The notes below the pieces were generated by a model. The model was not told the DNA's origin. It made no database searches and saw only the letters and a program-made list of their open reading frames with translations. A stretch of DNA of 64,000 nucleotides from an uncultured Oscillospiraceae bacterium (GTDB taxonomy: Bacteria > Bacillota > Clostridia > Oscillospirales > Oscillospiraceae): NCBI GenBank assembly GCA_934597585.1, contig CAKTSA010000002.1, positions 46,874 to 110,873 of the forward strand. The letters are read 5' to 3'. This document shows positions 1-7,849 of the stretch, piece after piece. How positions within the stretch are numbered: the stretch's first letter is position 1; the number at the start of each line of letters is the position of its first letter. The translations under genes were made by a program, and so were the position numbers.

Positions 1-718
1 AGTTCTTGGAGATGATCTCGCACAGAGCGCGGGGCATGACGCAGCCGTTGCGGCTCAGGGCCATGTTGATGGTAGCGGCCTGGTCCAGGATGGGCATGAT
101 GCCCACATCCACGGGCATGGTGATGCCGGCGGCGCGGATGGCGTCCAGCCAATAGCGGAACTGGTCCATATCCCAGCACAGCTGGGTCATGATGTAGTCG
201 GCGCCGTTGTCCTGCTTCTGCTTCAGGAAGGCGATGTCCGCCTCCAGGGAGCGGCAGGCAATGTGACCCTCGGGAGAGCCGGCCACAGCGATGGTAAACT
301 TATCGCCGAACTCCTGGCGCACGAACTTCACCAGCTCGGTGGCGTAATGCAGGTCGCCGCCGGTGCCTTCCCAGCCGAAGGGCAGGTCGCCCCGCAGGGC
401 CAGCATGTGGTCGATGCCGTGGTTCAGGTAGTTCTGCAGCTGCTCCTTGATGCCCTCCTTGGTGTTGCCGATGCAGGTAAAGTGGGTCACGGGCGTGCAC
501 TTGCCGTCCTTCTTGATCTTGTCCAGAACCTCCAGGTTCTTGCCCACGTTGGAGCCGCCCGCGCCATAGGTGCAGGAGATGTAATCGGGATTCAGGGTGT
601 ACAGCTGATCCAGCACACCGCCGGCGCCGCACAGCTTCTCCATACCCACATCCGTCTTGGGGGGAAAGACCTCAAAGGAAAACGCGGCTCTCTTACCGAA
701 AATGTCCTTCACGCTCAT
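1..718 (-). CDS. metF: Methylenetetrahydrofolate reductase, 3' part outside window
   Basis: The first 239 codons are present; the C-terminus lies beyond position 1. MetF is an FAD-dependent TIM-barrel enzyme that interconverts 5,10-methylene-THF and 5-methyl-THF, feeding methionine synthesis and the methyl branch of the Wood-Ljungdahl pathway. The N-terminus carries the family hallmark F-S-F-E-V-F-P-P-K-T, with the conserved glutamate, and then the CTYGAGGS segment near residue 50. A strong AGGAGG site sits 6 nt before the ATG at 716-718. Its presence a few kilobases from cooS and acsB suits use in CO2 fixation or acetyl-CoA cleavage, but the direction of flux is inference. Confidence 0.93.
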   Translation of the reverse strand, partial: MSVKDIFGKRAAFSFEVFPPKTDVGMEKLCGAGGVLDQLYTLNPDYISCTYGAGGSNVGKNLEVLDKIKKDGKCTPVTHFTCIGNTKEGIKEQLQNYLNHGIDHMLALRGDLPFGWEGTGGDLHYATELVKFVRQEFGDKFTIAVAGSPEGHIACRSLEADIAFLKQKQDNGADYIMTQLCWDMDQFRYWLDAIRAAGITMPVDVGIMPILDQAATINMALSRNGCVMPRALCEIISKN

Positions 719-855
719 AAGTTACCTCCTTAGTGTCCAATCATACATAATTTATCATGATCCCTGTCGTGGGATATAGATACAAGCTTTACTGGCGCAA
801 AATCTAACGATTTTGCTGCCAAGAGGGATCACGGCCGTAGGCCCTGTTCTCTGTC

Positions 856-998
856 GTAGGGGCCGATGCCCACATCGGCCCGTGCGAACCACGGATCGGT
901 TCGATAATCAATGCGTAGGGGCCGGCGTCCTCGACGGCCCGCCGGTCTATCGGAGCATCTCGTAAGGGAAACGGGGCGTCGAGGACGCCGCCCCCTAC
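856..998. repeat. R1 intergenic hairpin array, three units
   Basis: Three short palindromic units stand at 856-882, 915-941 and, inverted, 972-998. The core is GTAGGGG, a stem arm, a 3-5 nt loop, the complementary arm and CCC. The first unit has CCGATG/CATCGG as its stem; the other two have GGCGTC/GACGCC. The 719-1025 gap holds no gene; apart from this array I see only AT-rich sequence next to metF. Confidence 0.8.
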
Positions 999-1025
999 AA
1001 AAGAAAGCGAAAACCTCCTACACGC

Positions 1026-1253
1026 TCACAGCTCCGTAAACAAAAACTTCTGATACATGCCCGCGCTCTCCACGAACACGGTCAGCTCGCCGGGGCGGCC
1101 CTCCTCGGCGGTGATGTGTACCTCGCCGCCTTTGATCTCCCTCCGGACCCACTCCACCGGGTCGTCGGTGTCCACCTCAAAGAACAGCACGTCCCGCATC
1201 TGGTTGCGCTCACAGCTGTTGGCGATCTCACGCACCACCTCGTACCGCTTCAT
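1026..1253 (-). CDS. Hypothetical protein, 75 aa
   Basis: I do not recognise this family. The protein is short, acidic and soluble, with no membrane segment or signal peptide. It starts MKRYEVVREIANSCER and contains DVLFFEVDTDDP; alternating hydrophobic residues suggest a small alpha/beta domain. An AGGAGG site lies 6 nt upstream of the ATG at 1251-1253, so translation is credible. It stands alone between metF and the folate-transport leader, pointing left like metF but separated from it by the R1 array. Confidence 0.7.
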   Translation of the reverse strand: MKRYEVVREIANSCERNQMRDVLFFEVDTDDPVEWVRREIKGGEVHITAEEGRPGELTVFVESAGMYQKFLFTEL

Positions 1254-1585
1254 GAATGCCTCCTAAAAAAGGAAAAACGGCCCCCTTGTGTGTTCAGAAA
1301 ACGATGTGCGCCTTTCTCACCACAGGGCCGCGCGCTCCGCGCTTTTGCCGGGGTAGTAACGGCGTTTTTCACCGTATTCCTTTCCCCATTGTTATTTTTT
1401 CTACAATTAGAAATTATACTTGAAACCATGCGGTTTTGTCAACCTTTATTTCGTGCAAATCCCACAAAACGACCATTTCATTTTGCGCCTCTCCCCGTTT
1501 CTTTACACACTGTTGTTAAAATCCACCTATCCGTATGTGAATTTTTTGACAATTTGACGAAAAATAAAAATTTCCGCTTTTTACC

Positions 1586-1614
1586 TTGTTTTTTTCCGCC
1601 TTTCCGAGTATGAT
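1586..1614 (+). promoter_or_regulatory. Sigma-A promoter of folT-folC
   Basis: The -35 is TTGTTT (1586-1591), followed by a 17-bp spacer and the -10 TATGAT (1609-1614). It lies in an AT-rich stretch and would start RNA near 1621, about 45 nt before the THF riboswitch. Upstream, 1254-1585 holds no gene that I can support. Confidence 0.7.
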
Positions 1615-1663
1615 ACAGGCAGTGTACGCGGATGGAGATCCTCTCCCCCGCCGGACACATCCC

Positions 1664-1770
1664 TTGCTGCAAGAGTAGAAGTGGCGCGTTAAGTGCCGGT
1701 CGGATGGGAGGTTGCCGCCGGACGAAGGAGCTTGCTCCGCGATGCCATCTTCGCATCCGCTGTTGCAGAG
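1664..1770 (+). ncRNA. THF (tetrahydrofolate) riboswitch
   Basis: The aptamer shows the family's conserved pieces in order: GAGTAG (from 1673), GCGTTAAGTG (1685-1694), GGATGGG, GTTGCCGCCGGACGAA, and GCATCCGCT near 1753-1761. The closing P1 helix pairs 1667-1672 (CTGCAA) with 1763-1768 (TTGCAG). Known THF riboswitches sense reduced folates and usually lie upstream of folate transport or synthesis genes, which is the case here (folT, folC). Confidence 0.88.
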
Positions 1771-1810
1771 CACGGTCCGCCGTGCGCGGAACAATCGCAT
1801 ACCCTTTCCC

Positions 1811-1846
1811 CAACCTCCTCCCACTTTATGTTAGGAGGCCTTTTTT
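1811..1846 (+). promoter_or_regulatory. Expression platform: hairpin sequestering the folT RBS
   Basis: CCTCCT (1814-1819) is complementary to the folT Shine-Dalgarno AGGAGG (1833-1838). The hairpin is followed by six T residues directly before the ATG, so it could act as RBS sequestor, terminator, or both. CAACCTCC (1811-1818) is also complementary to GGAGGTTG (1707-1714) inside the aptamer, which would give an anti-sequestor when folate is absent. Confidence 0.65.
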
Positions 1847-2434
1847 ATGTCCAGAAATTCCCAGAAACCCGGGTGGAGCGTCCGCTCCATCGCCATCTGC
1901 GCCCTGCTGACGGCACTGAGCGTCATCCTGGCCCGTCTGCTGATCCCCATGCCCAACGAGACCACCCGCTTCTCCATTGAGGCGGTGCCCATCTTCATCG
2001 CGGGCATGCTGTTCGGCCCGCTGCCCGGTGCCCTCACCGGCTTTGCCGCCGACTTCATCGGCTGCCTCTTCACCCCCTACGGCTACAACCCCATCTTCTG
2101 CGTCCCCCCCATTCTCTACGGCCTGTGCGCCGGGCTCTTCCGCCCCTGGCTGACCCAGAAGGTCTCCCCCCTGCGCATCGCCGCAGCGTTTCTCCCGGCC
2201 ATCGTGCTGGGCTCCATCCTCTATCAGAGCGGCTCCCTGGCCCTCATCTACGGCGGCGAGAGCAAGATGGCCTTCTTCCTGACGAAGCTGGCCACCCGCA
2301 GCGTGCAGTTCGCCGTCACCGGCGTGCTGGATGTGCTGCTGGTGTGGGCGCTGTGTCGCTCCCGCGTATTCACCGCCGCCGGCGTGTGGCCCACCGCCGC
2401 CCAGCCGGCCCAGAAAGGAGTGTCAGGTCAATGA
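1847..2434 (+). CDS. folT: ECF transporter S component, folate specific (FolT)
   Basis: This 195-residue polytopic membrane protein has about six hydrophobic segments. Its N-terminal helix includes SIAICALLTALSVILARLL, typical of ECF S components, which bind a vitamin and dock on the shared EcfA-A'-T energising module. Folate specificity is inferred from the THF riboswitch upstream and from translational coupling to folC (ATGA overlap at 2431-2434). The ATG follows AGGAGG by 8 nt. The ecfAAT genes are not in the window, as expected for a group II ECF system. Confidence 0.88.
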   Translation: MSRNSQKPGWSVRSIAICALLTALSVILARLLIPMPNETTRFSIEAVPIFIAGMLFGPLPGALTGFAADFIGCLFTPYGYNPIFCVPPILYGLCAGLFRPWLTQKVSPLRIAAAFLPAIVLGSILYQSGSLALIYGGESKMAFFLTKLATRSVQFAVTGVLDVLLVWALCRSRVFTAAGVWPTAAQPAQKGVSGQ

Positions 2435-3702
2435 CACTGGAAGAAGCCTTACACTATATCCACGCCGTCTGCTGGAAGGGCAGCATCCCCGGTCTGGAAC
2501 GCATCAGCGCCCTGCTGGACAAGATGGGCCACCCGGAGCGGACGCTGAAATTCGTCCACGTCACCGGCACCAACGGCAAGGGCTCCACCTGCGCCATGGT
2601 GGCCTCTGTGCTGCGCCAGGCCGGCTACCGCACCGGCCTGTACACCTCGCCCTATATCGTCCGCTTCAACGAGCGGATGCAGATCAACGGCGAGCAGATC
2701 CCCGACGACGAGCTGTGCCAGATCACCGAGGAGATCAAACCCCTGGCCGACAGCATTTTCGAGCAGCCCACGGAGTTTGAGATGGTCACCGCCATCGCCT
2801 TCGCCTGGTTCGCCCGCCGCAAGTGCGACATCGTGGTGTGCGAAGTGGGCATGGGCGGCGAGTTCGACGCCACCAACGTCATCGCCTCCCCCGAGGCCGC
2901 CGTGCTGTGCAACATCGGCCTGGACCACACCGAGGTGCTGGGCGACACCCTGGAGAAGATCGCCGCCACCAAGAGCGGCATCATCAAGCCCGGCTGCGAC
3001 GCGGTGCTCTACCGCTCCACCGACGGCGTGGAGGCCGTGGTGGCCCAGCGCTGCCGCGAGGTAGGCGCCAGGCTCCACAAGGTGGACTTTGCCCAGCTGC
3101 ACCTGCGCTCCCACTCCCTGGAGGGCCAGATCTTCGACTTCGGCGGTAGGGAGGGTCTACACCTCCCCCTGCTGGGCGAGCACCAGCTCCACAACGCCGC
3201 CGTGGCCCTGACCACCCTGGACGTGCTGCAGCAGCGGGGCTGGAAGATCACCGAGGATGACATCCGTCAGGGCCTCTCCCGCGTCGCCTGGCCCGGCCGG
3301 TTCCAGATCATCCGCCGTGACCCCCTGTTCCTCATCGACGGCGGCCACAATCCCCAGTGCATCCAGGCCCTGGCCCGGAACATCGCCGACTACCTGCCGG
3401 ACCGCCCCCTGACGGTGCTGACCGGCGTATTGAGCGATAAGGACTATCACTGCATGTACCGCAGCGTGGCGGACCACGCTGTGGAGTTCATCACCGTCAC
3501 CCCCGACAATCCCCGGGCCCTGACGGCCCAGGAGCTGGCAAAGTATCTCTCCAGCTTCGGCAAGCCCGTCACCCCCTGTGATTCCGTGGCCGACGGCGTC
3601 CGCCTGGCCATCGACCACGCGGGAAAGGACGGCACCGTGCTGTGCTACGGCTCCCTCTACCTGCTGGGCGACGTGATCAACGCAGTTGAAGAAACCAAAT
3701 GA
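2431..3702 (+). CDS. folC: Folylpolyglutamate synthase / dihydrofolate synthase
   Basis: This 423-residue Mur-ligase family enzyme adds glutamate to dihydropteroate or to folates, using ATP. Polyglutamylation traps imported folate in the cell. The P-loop GTNGKGST covers residues 46-53. The central ATPase domain includes EVGMGGEFDATN and the GLDHT motif, and the C-terminal Rossmann-like domain carries DGGHNP. I chose the ATG at 2431 because it overlaps the folT stop and matches family N-termini (MTLEEALHYI); longer upstream readings lie inside folT. Import and retention of folate are thus under one THF switch. Confidence 0.95.
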   Translation: MTLEEALHYIHAVCWKGSIPGLERISALLDKMGHPERTLKFVHVTGTNGKGSTCAMVASVLRQAGYRTGLYTSPYIVRFNERMQINGEQIPDDELCQITEEIKPLADSIFEQPTEFEMVTAIAFAWFARRKCDIVVCEVGMGGEFDATNVIASPEAAVLCNIGLDHTEVLGDTLEKIAATKSGIIKPGCDAVLYRSTDGVEAVVAQRCREVGARLHKVDFAQLHLRSHSLEGQIFDFGGREGLHLPLLGEHQLHNAAVALTTLDVLQQRGWKITEDDIRQGLSRVAWPGRFQIIRRDPLFLIDGGHNPQCIQALARNIADYLPDRPLTVLTGVLSDKDYHCMYRSVADHAVEFITVTPDNPRALTAQELAKYLSSFGKPVTPCDSVADGVRLAIDHAGKDGTVLCYGSLYLLGDVINAVEETK

Positions 3703-3737
3703 CCCCAAAGCGGCAGGCTTCCCTGCCGCTTTGGTTT
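3703..3737 (+). terminator. Intrinsic terminator after folC
   Basis: A perfect 13-bp stem (CCAAAGCGGCAGG with CCTGCCGCTTTGG) is followed by TTT. It begins directly after the folC stop. Confidence 0.75.
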
Positions 3738-3759
3738 ATCCGAGCATCTGCACAAACCA

Positions 3760-3863
3760 AGCCTCCCTCTGCGAGGGAGGTGGCATGACCGAAGGTCATG
3801 ACGGAGGGAGAGAATTCTCTCCCCCAGTCAGCTTCGCTGACAGCCCCCTCTCAGAGGGGGCCG
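3760..3863. repeat. R2 repeat, copy 1
   Basis: The unit opens with CCTCCCTCTGCGAGGGAGG, continues with a TGACCGAAGGTCA hairpin and GGAGGGAGAGAATT, and closes with an opposed half (CTCTCCC, a GTCAGCTTCGCTGAC hairpin, CCCCCTCTCAGAGGGGG). It is an inverted dimer of two related half-units. A second copy lies at 22855-22965. Confidence 0.8.
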
Positions 3864-3909
3864 CATGCCGTGCAAAATATCACAAACACCCCCGTCAAAG
3901 GAGACCACC

Positions 3910-4764
3910 ATGTTTGCTGACTTACACATCCACATGCTGCTGTCCGGGGCGGACTGGAAGGCCGCCATCGCCGGGCACCAGCCCCATCCGAACGATATTC
4001 TGATCAGAAACAGGCTTTCCGCCTACAAAAATGCCGGTATTTCGTATCTTCGTGACGGCGGCGACCGGTTTGGCGTCTGCCTGCGGGCCAGGGATCTGGC
4101 GGCGGAGTACGGCATCACCTATCGGACGCCGGCATTTCCCATCTACAAGAAGGGCCACTACGGCAGCTTTATCGGCCGGGGGTGGTCGGATTTTTCGGAA
4201 TACCGCGCATTATTGACGGAAGCACAGGCAAGCGGGGCGGATTTCATCAAGCTGATGGTCTCCGGATTGATGGACTTCTCCGCCTACGGGGTGCTGACAG
4301 AGGAACCGCTGACCGGTGCGGAGATGCACGATCTCATCGCCGCCGCACACGACCTGGGCTTTGCCGTCATGGCCCACTGCAACGGGGCGGAAGCGGTGAA
4401 AAACGCCGTCATAGCAGGGGTCGACAGCATTGAGCACGGGGCGTATCTGGATGATGAGGCCTGCCATATTCTGGCAGAAAGTCAAACGGTGTGGGTACCC
4501 ACCCTCTCCACCATCGGCAACCTGATGGGCAGCGGACGCTTTCCGGACGATGTGGCGGAGCGCATCCTCCGGTCGGCCCAGGAGAACGTGCGAAAAGTCG
4601 CAAATTCAGGCGGTCTCATCGGTCTGGGCTGCGACGCCGGGGCCTTCCGGGTGCCCCATGTGGAGGGTACTTTCACCGAGGAAAAGTGGCTGCGCCAGAC
4701 CCTGGGCGACAGGACCGACGACATACTGTCCACCGCTGAAGGACAAATTCGAGCAAAATTCTGA
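3910..4764 (+). CDS. Metal-dependent amidohydrolase
   Basis: The 284-residue protein has the amidohydrolase signatures: HIH near the N-terminus (FADLHIHML, residues 5-7), a candidate carbamylated lysine in GADFIKLMVSG, AHC followed by SIEHGAYL for further metal ligands, and GCDAGA for the catalytic aspartate. It resembles imidazolonepropionase-like or prolidase-like members, which cleave C-N bonds; the substrate is not evident. The ATG at 3910 follows AAAGGAG by 6 nt. An earlier ATG at 3865 lies at the end of the R2 repeat and lacks a ribosome site. The gene stands alone between terminators. Confidence 0.82.
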   Translation: MFADLHIHMLLSGADWKAAIAGHQPHPNDILIRNRLSAYKNAGISYLRDGGDRFGVCLRARDLAAEYGITYRTPAFPIYKKGHYGSFIGRGWSDFSEYRALLTEAQASGADFIKLMVSGLMDFSAYGVLTEEPLTGAEMHDLIAAAHDLGFAVMAHCNGAEAVKNAVIAGVDSIEHGAYLDDEACHILAESQTVWVPTLSTIGNLMGSGRFPDDVAERILRSAQENVRKVANSGGLIGLGCDAGAFRVPHVEGTFTEEKWLRQTLGDRTDDILSTAEGQIRAKF

Positions 4765-4833
4765 TTTTTATTGGTCCATTAACGGCCTTTATGGGTGCAA
4801 AAATGGTACATAAAGGGCGGTTATCGGTACACA

Positions 4834-4876
4834 AAAAAAGCGGCATCCGGGCGTTTTGCCCGAATGCCGCTTTTTG
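4834..4876. terminator. Bidirectional terminator between amidohydrolase and acsB
   Basis: A long stem (AAAGCGGCATCCGGGC with GCCCGAATGCCGCTTT) is flanked by A7 on the left and T5 on the right. It can therefore end both the rightward amidohydrolase transcript and the leftward cooS-cooC-acsB transcript. Confidence 0.85.
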
Positions 4877-4892
4877 ATTTGGAACGATTCCC

Positions 4893-7022
4893 TTACATGA
4901 GGGGCTCCATCTCCAGGACGGGATGGCCCACCTCGGTGAGGAAGGTGTACAGCTCCTCCATGTCGGTGGTGACAGTCTCGTCAGCGATCATGCTGGTGAA
5001 GTTGTCGATGCCGTACAACTCCTTGGCGGTGGCGTTGATGCGGTCCGCCATCTGGTCCTTCAGCTCCTTGGGCAGCCACACGATGCGGCCCATGCCGCCC
5101 TCGGCGGCCAGGAACTTCTTGGAGGCGATGAACTGCTTGCCGTGGCCCATGAAGCCGGGGGTCTGAACGCCGCCGCCGGTCATGGAGGCCATCTCGGAGA
5201 AGCTCATGCCCAGGGGGGTCATGCCCACATGCTCACGGTTGGTGATGACCACGCCGTTGGACATGGGCTCGATGCCGCAGATGCACTCGAAGCAGCCGCA
5301 GGAGGTCATGGGATCCTCCAGGATGGAGTACAGGGTCACGCGCTCCAGCGCGCCGTGAGAGTACTTGCTGACGGCCTCGTTGACATCCTCGTAGGCGCCC
5401 AGGCGCTCGTCCAGGCAGCGATCCTTGGGAACGATCTGGCAGGGGCCGTTGGGGTCCAGCTCATTGGTGGCCTTGGCGTCCAGCCAGGACACGGCGCCGC
5501 ACAGGCCCAGACGCTCGGGGGTGACGATGCACACGTGGCTGGGGGAGAAGGCCTGGCACAGGATGCAGGTGTAGAACTTATCCACGGACTCGTCGGTCAT
5601 GGACTTCAGGCGGGCGTCACGGGCCACGAAGGCCTCGTTGGCCTTGGCGCGGATCTCCTTGCAGCCCTCGGGACGGGTGCAGATACGGACCTGGCACTTG
5701 TCCACCACGGTCTCGTACTCGCCCTTGACCTTGGCGTACAGCACCTCACCCAGATGACGGGCACGGAAGCCGGCCTCGAAAGCGGACTTGGACACGCGGA
5801 CGCGGATCATGTCGCGCTGGCCGGTGTGCATGACGCCCTCGATGCAGTTGAGGAAGTTGTGGAACTTACGCTCGACAACAGGCTCGAAGTCGGTCTGCCA
5901 AGACTTGCCGGCCACCTCCAGGGTGATGGTCAGGCAGATCTTGGAGCCGGGCTCGAACTCGTCGAAATCGGGGCCGTCCAGAATGATGGCGTGATCCTCG
6001 ATATTCTGGGCCTCTTCGGTGCGGCAGAACTCGCAGCAGTCCACGCGGGAGCCGTCGATCTCGATCTGGGTGTCGTTCTTGCGGATGATCTCGCCCTCGA
6101 AGGCGTTGGAGAAGGCCACGGGGATGTCGATATTGGTGACCTTGATCTTGATGTCGCGGGCCTCCAGAGAGGTCTCGATCCAGTCCTGGGTGTTCTCGTT
6201 GATGATGAGGGACTTGGGAACGGCCCACATGTCATCGGTATCGTTGGTGATGACGGGGAAGCCCAGCTGGATGGCGCCGGCGCCGCAGGCCACGGTGATG
6301 TCGGGCACGGGAGCGTAGGCGTTGACGAACGCGAAAATGCGGTGGAAGGAGTAGTCGATATGGCCGTCATAATCGCCGGGCTGGACAGCGCCGAAGATGA
6401 AGGCGGCGCGGACCACCAGGGAGATGATATGGCCCACGGACCAGATATCCTCGCCCACGGGGACGACACGGACGTCGAAGTTCATGGTCATGCCGCACTC
6501 GATCAGCTGGTCAATGATGCCGCCGATGAGGAACACGAAGATACCGCGGGACTGATAGCCCTTGACGGTCTCCAGGGCCTCCTCCTTGGTGGGGGCGGGA
6601 CCGATCATGACCACGAAGCCGGGGATGTCACGGGTGACCAGGGGCACACCCAGGGTACGGACCTCGGCGTCGGTGAAGTGGCCGTGGTAATTGGTGCCGG
6701 CATAGGGGTCGGGGTTGCGGGCATACTTGCAGGCCTCGATCATCTCGGCGGCGATGGCGGTGCCAACACCGGAGGTGAAGATGTCCTTGGTCTTATACTC
6801 GCGGGTCATCATGGCCTTCACGTCGGCCAGGGTGTCGCGCAGCTCGCCCAGGGTGGTGACCTTCTTGCCCAGATAGGCGTAAATGCAGGACAGGTAGTAG
6901 GCCGTGTCCGGCATCTTCATGGGCGCGGACTCGCCCAGCTCGGCGACGACGGCGTTGATCTCTGCCTCCGCCTTGGCAAACATCTCGTCGGAGCCTCTGA
7001 ATACTCTGTCAAATAATCCCAT
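4893..7022 (-). CDS. acsB: Acetyl-CoA synthase, catalytic subunit of the CODH/ACS complex
   Basis: The 709-residue enzyme joins CO, a methyl group from the corrinoid protein and CoA into acetyl-CoA, or does the reverse. The A-cluster ligands are all visible: C486, C489, C498 and C508 (C-x2-C-x8-C-x9-C) for the 4Fe-4S cube, and C575-G576-C577 for the distal nickel. Length and motif spacing match the clostridial enzyme (about 730 aa). It is the third gene of the leftward cooS-cooC-acsB operon, 25 nt after cooC. The corrinoid protein and methyltransferase genes (acsC, acsD, acsE) are not in this window. Confidence 0.97.
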   Translation of the reverse strand: MGLFDRVFRGSDEMFAKAEAEINAVVAELGESAPMKMPDTAYYLSCIYAYLGKKVTTLGELRDTLADVKAMMTREYKTKDIFTSGVGTAIAAEMIEACKYARNPDPYAGTNYHGHFTDAEVRTLGVPLVTRDIPGFVVMIGPAPTKEEALETVKGYQSRGIFVFLIGGIIDQLIECGMTMNFDVRVVPVGEDIWSVGHIISLVVRAAFIFGAVQPGDYDGHIDYSFHRIFAFVNAYAPVPDITVACGAGAIQLGFPVITNDTDDMWAVPKSLIINENTQDWIETSLEARDIKIKVTNIDIPVAFSNAFEGEIIRKNDTQIEIDGSRVDCCEFCRTEEAQNIEDHAIILDGPDFDEFEPGSKICLTITLEVAGKSWQTDFEPVVERKFHNFLNCIEGVMHTGQRDMIRVRVSKSAFEAGFRARHLGEVLYAKVKGEYETVVDKCQVRICTRPEGCKEIRAKANEAFVARDARLKSMTDESVDKFYTCILCQAFSPSHVCIVTPERLGLCGAVSWLDAKATNELDPNGPCQIVPKDRCLDERLGAYEDVNEAVSKYSHGALERVTLYSILEDPMTSCGCFECICGIEPMSNGVVITNREHVGMTPLGMSFSEMASMTGGGVQTPGFMGHGKQFIASKKFLAAEGGMGRIVWLPKELKDQMADRINATAKELYGIDNFTSMIADETVTTDMEELYTFLTEVGHPVLEMEPLM

Positions 7023-7047
7023 TGATCTATTTCATCCTTTCAATTAT

Positions 7048-7812
7048 TCATGTCTCGTCGATGCGCGCCTTGATGGCCCGGATCTCCTCCACGGCCCTGG
7101 GGCTGACATCGTAAGGGGAAAGGCCGCGCCGGTCGGCGTCGATGACCTCGGCGTCGTAGCTGATAAAGCCCAGCAGATTCTCCTCCGGGATGCGGGAGCG
7201 GATAAATTCCTTATCGCTGTCATCCCGGATCTTGTTGGCCACCACGTCCACCTTGGTGATGCCCAGGTCGGCGGCCAGCTGCTTCACCTTTTCATAGGTC
7301 TGCACGCTGCGCGCCCCCGGCTCGATGACCACGATGAAGCGATCCATGCACCCGGCGGTGCCGCGGCCCAGATGCTCCAGGCCCGCCTCCATGTCCATGA
7401 TCACCACGTCGTCCTTGCGGAACACCAGGGCGGAGAGAATGGACTTGAGCATCACATGCTCGGGGCAGACGCAGCCGCCGCCGCCGGTCTCCACCGTGCC
7501 CATGACCAGCAGCTTGACGCCGTTGATCTCGCGGGAGAACTTATCGGGGATATCGCTGACCTGCGGGTTCAGCTTGAAGAATTTGTTGGTATAGGTGGCG
7601 CCGGTGCGCTCCTCCACCAGCTGACGCATTTTGGAAATGGGGGTGATGGAGTTGACCTCCTCCTCCGTCAGGCCCAGGGCCAACCCCAGGTTGGCGTCGG
7701 GGTCCACGTCGGCGGCCAGCACGGTACGCCCCTCGGCGGCGTACAGGCGGGCCAGCGTGGAGGAGAGCGTCGTTTTACCCACGCCGCCCTTTCCGGTAAT
7801 GGCTACTTTCAT
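7048..7812 (-). CDS. cooC: CooC/AcsF-type nickel-insertion ATPase
   Basis: The 254-residue MinD/SIMIBI-class P-loop ATPase matures CO dehydrogenase or acetyl-CoA synthase by ATP-driven nickel loading. The deviant Walker A GKGGVGKTT sits at residues 7-15, DVDPDAN follows at about residue 40, and the metal-binding C-x-C of the CooC family is seen in GGGGCVCPEHV at about residues 108-118. Its place between cooS and acsB, with gaps of 37 and 25 nt, fits a dedicated chaperone. Whether it serves CooS (CooC) or AcsB (AcsF) cannot be decided from sequence. Confidence 0.93.
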   Translation of the reverse strand: MKVAITGKGGVGKTTLSSTLARLYAAEGRTVLAADVDPDANLGLALGLTEEEVNSITPISKMRQLVEERTGATYTNKFFKLNPQVSDIPDKFSREINGVKLLVMGTVETGGGGCVCPEHVMLKSILSALVFRKDDVVIMDMEAGLEHLGRGTAGCMDRFIVVIEPGARSVQTYEKVKQLAADLGITKVDVVANKIRDDSDKEFIRSRIPEENLLGFISYDAEVIDADRRGLSPYDVSPRAVEEIRAIKARIDET

Positions 7813-7849
7813 TGGTTCGACCTTTCCTCAGTCAAGATACGGCTCTTTC

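Noticed and set aside
856-998. R1 array read as a CRISPR array
   Set aside because: Units are self-complementary, differ in the stem, occur in both orientations and have irregular spacing; there are no cas genes.
4923-7016. Long 697-codon open frame opposite acsB, and similar long frames opposite cooS, trpB2, uvrA and the pyrG region
   Set aside because: They are antisense frames of GC-rich genes, rich in A, G, V, H and D, without ribosome sites or recognisable domains.
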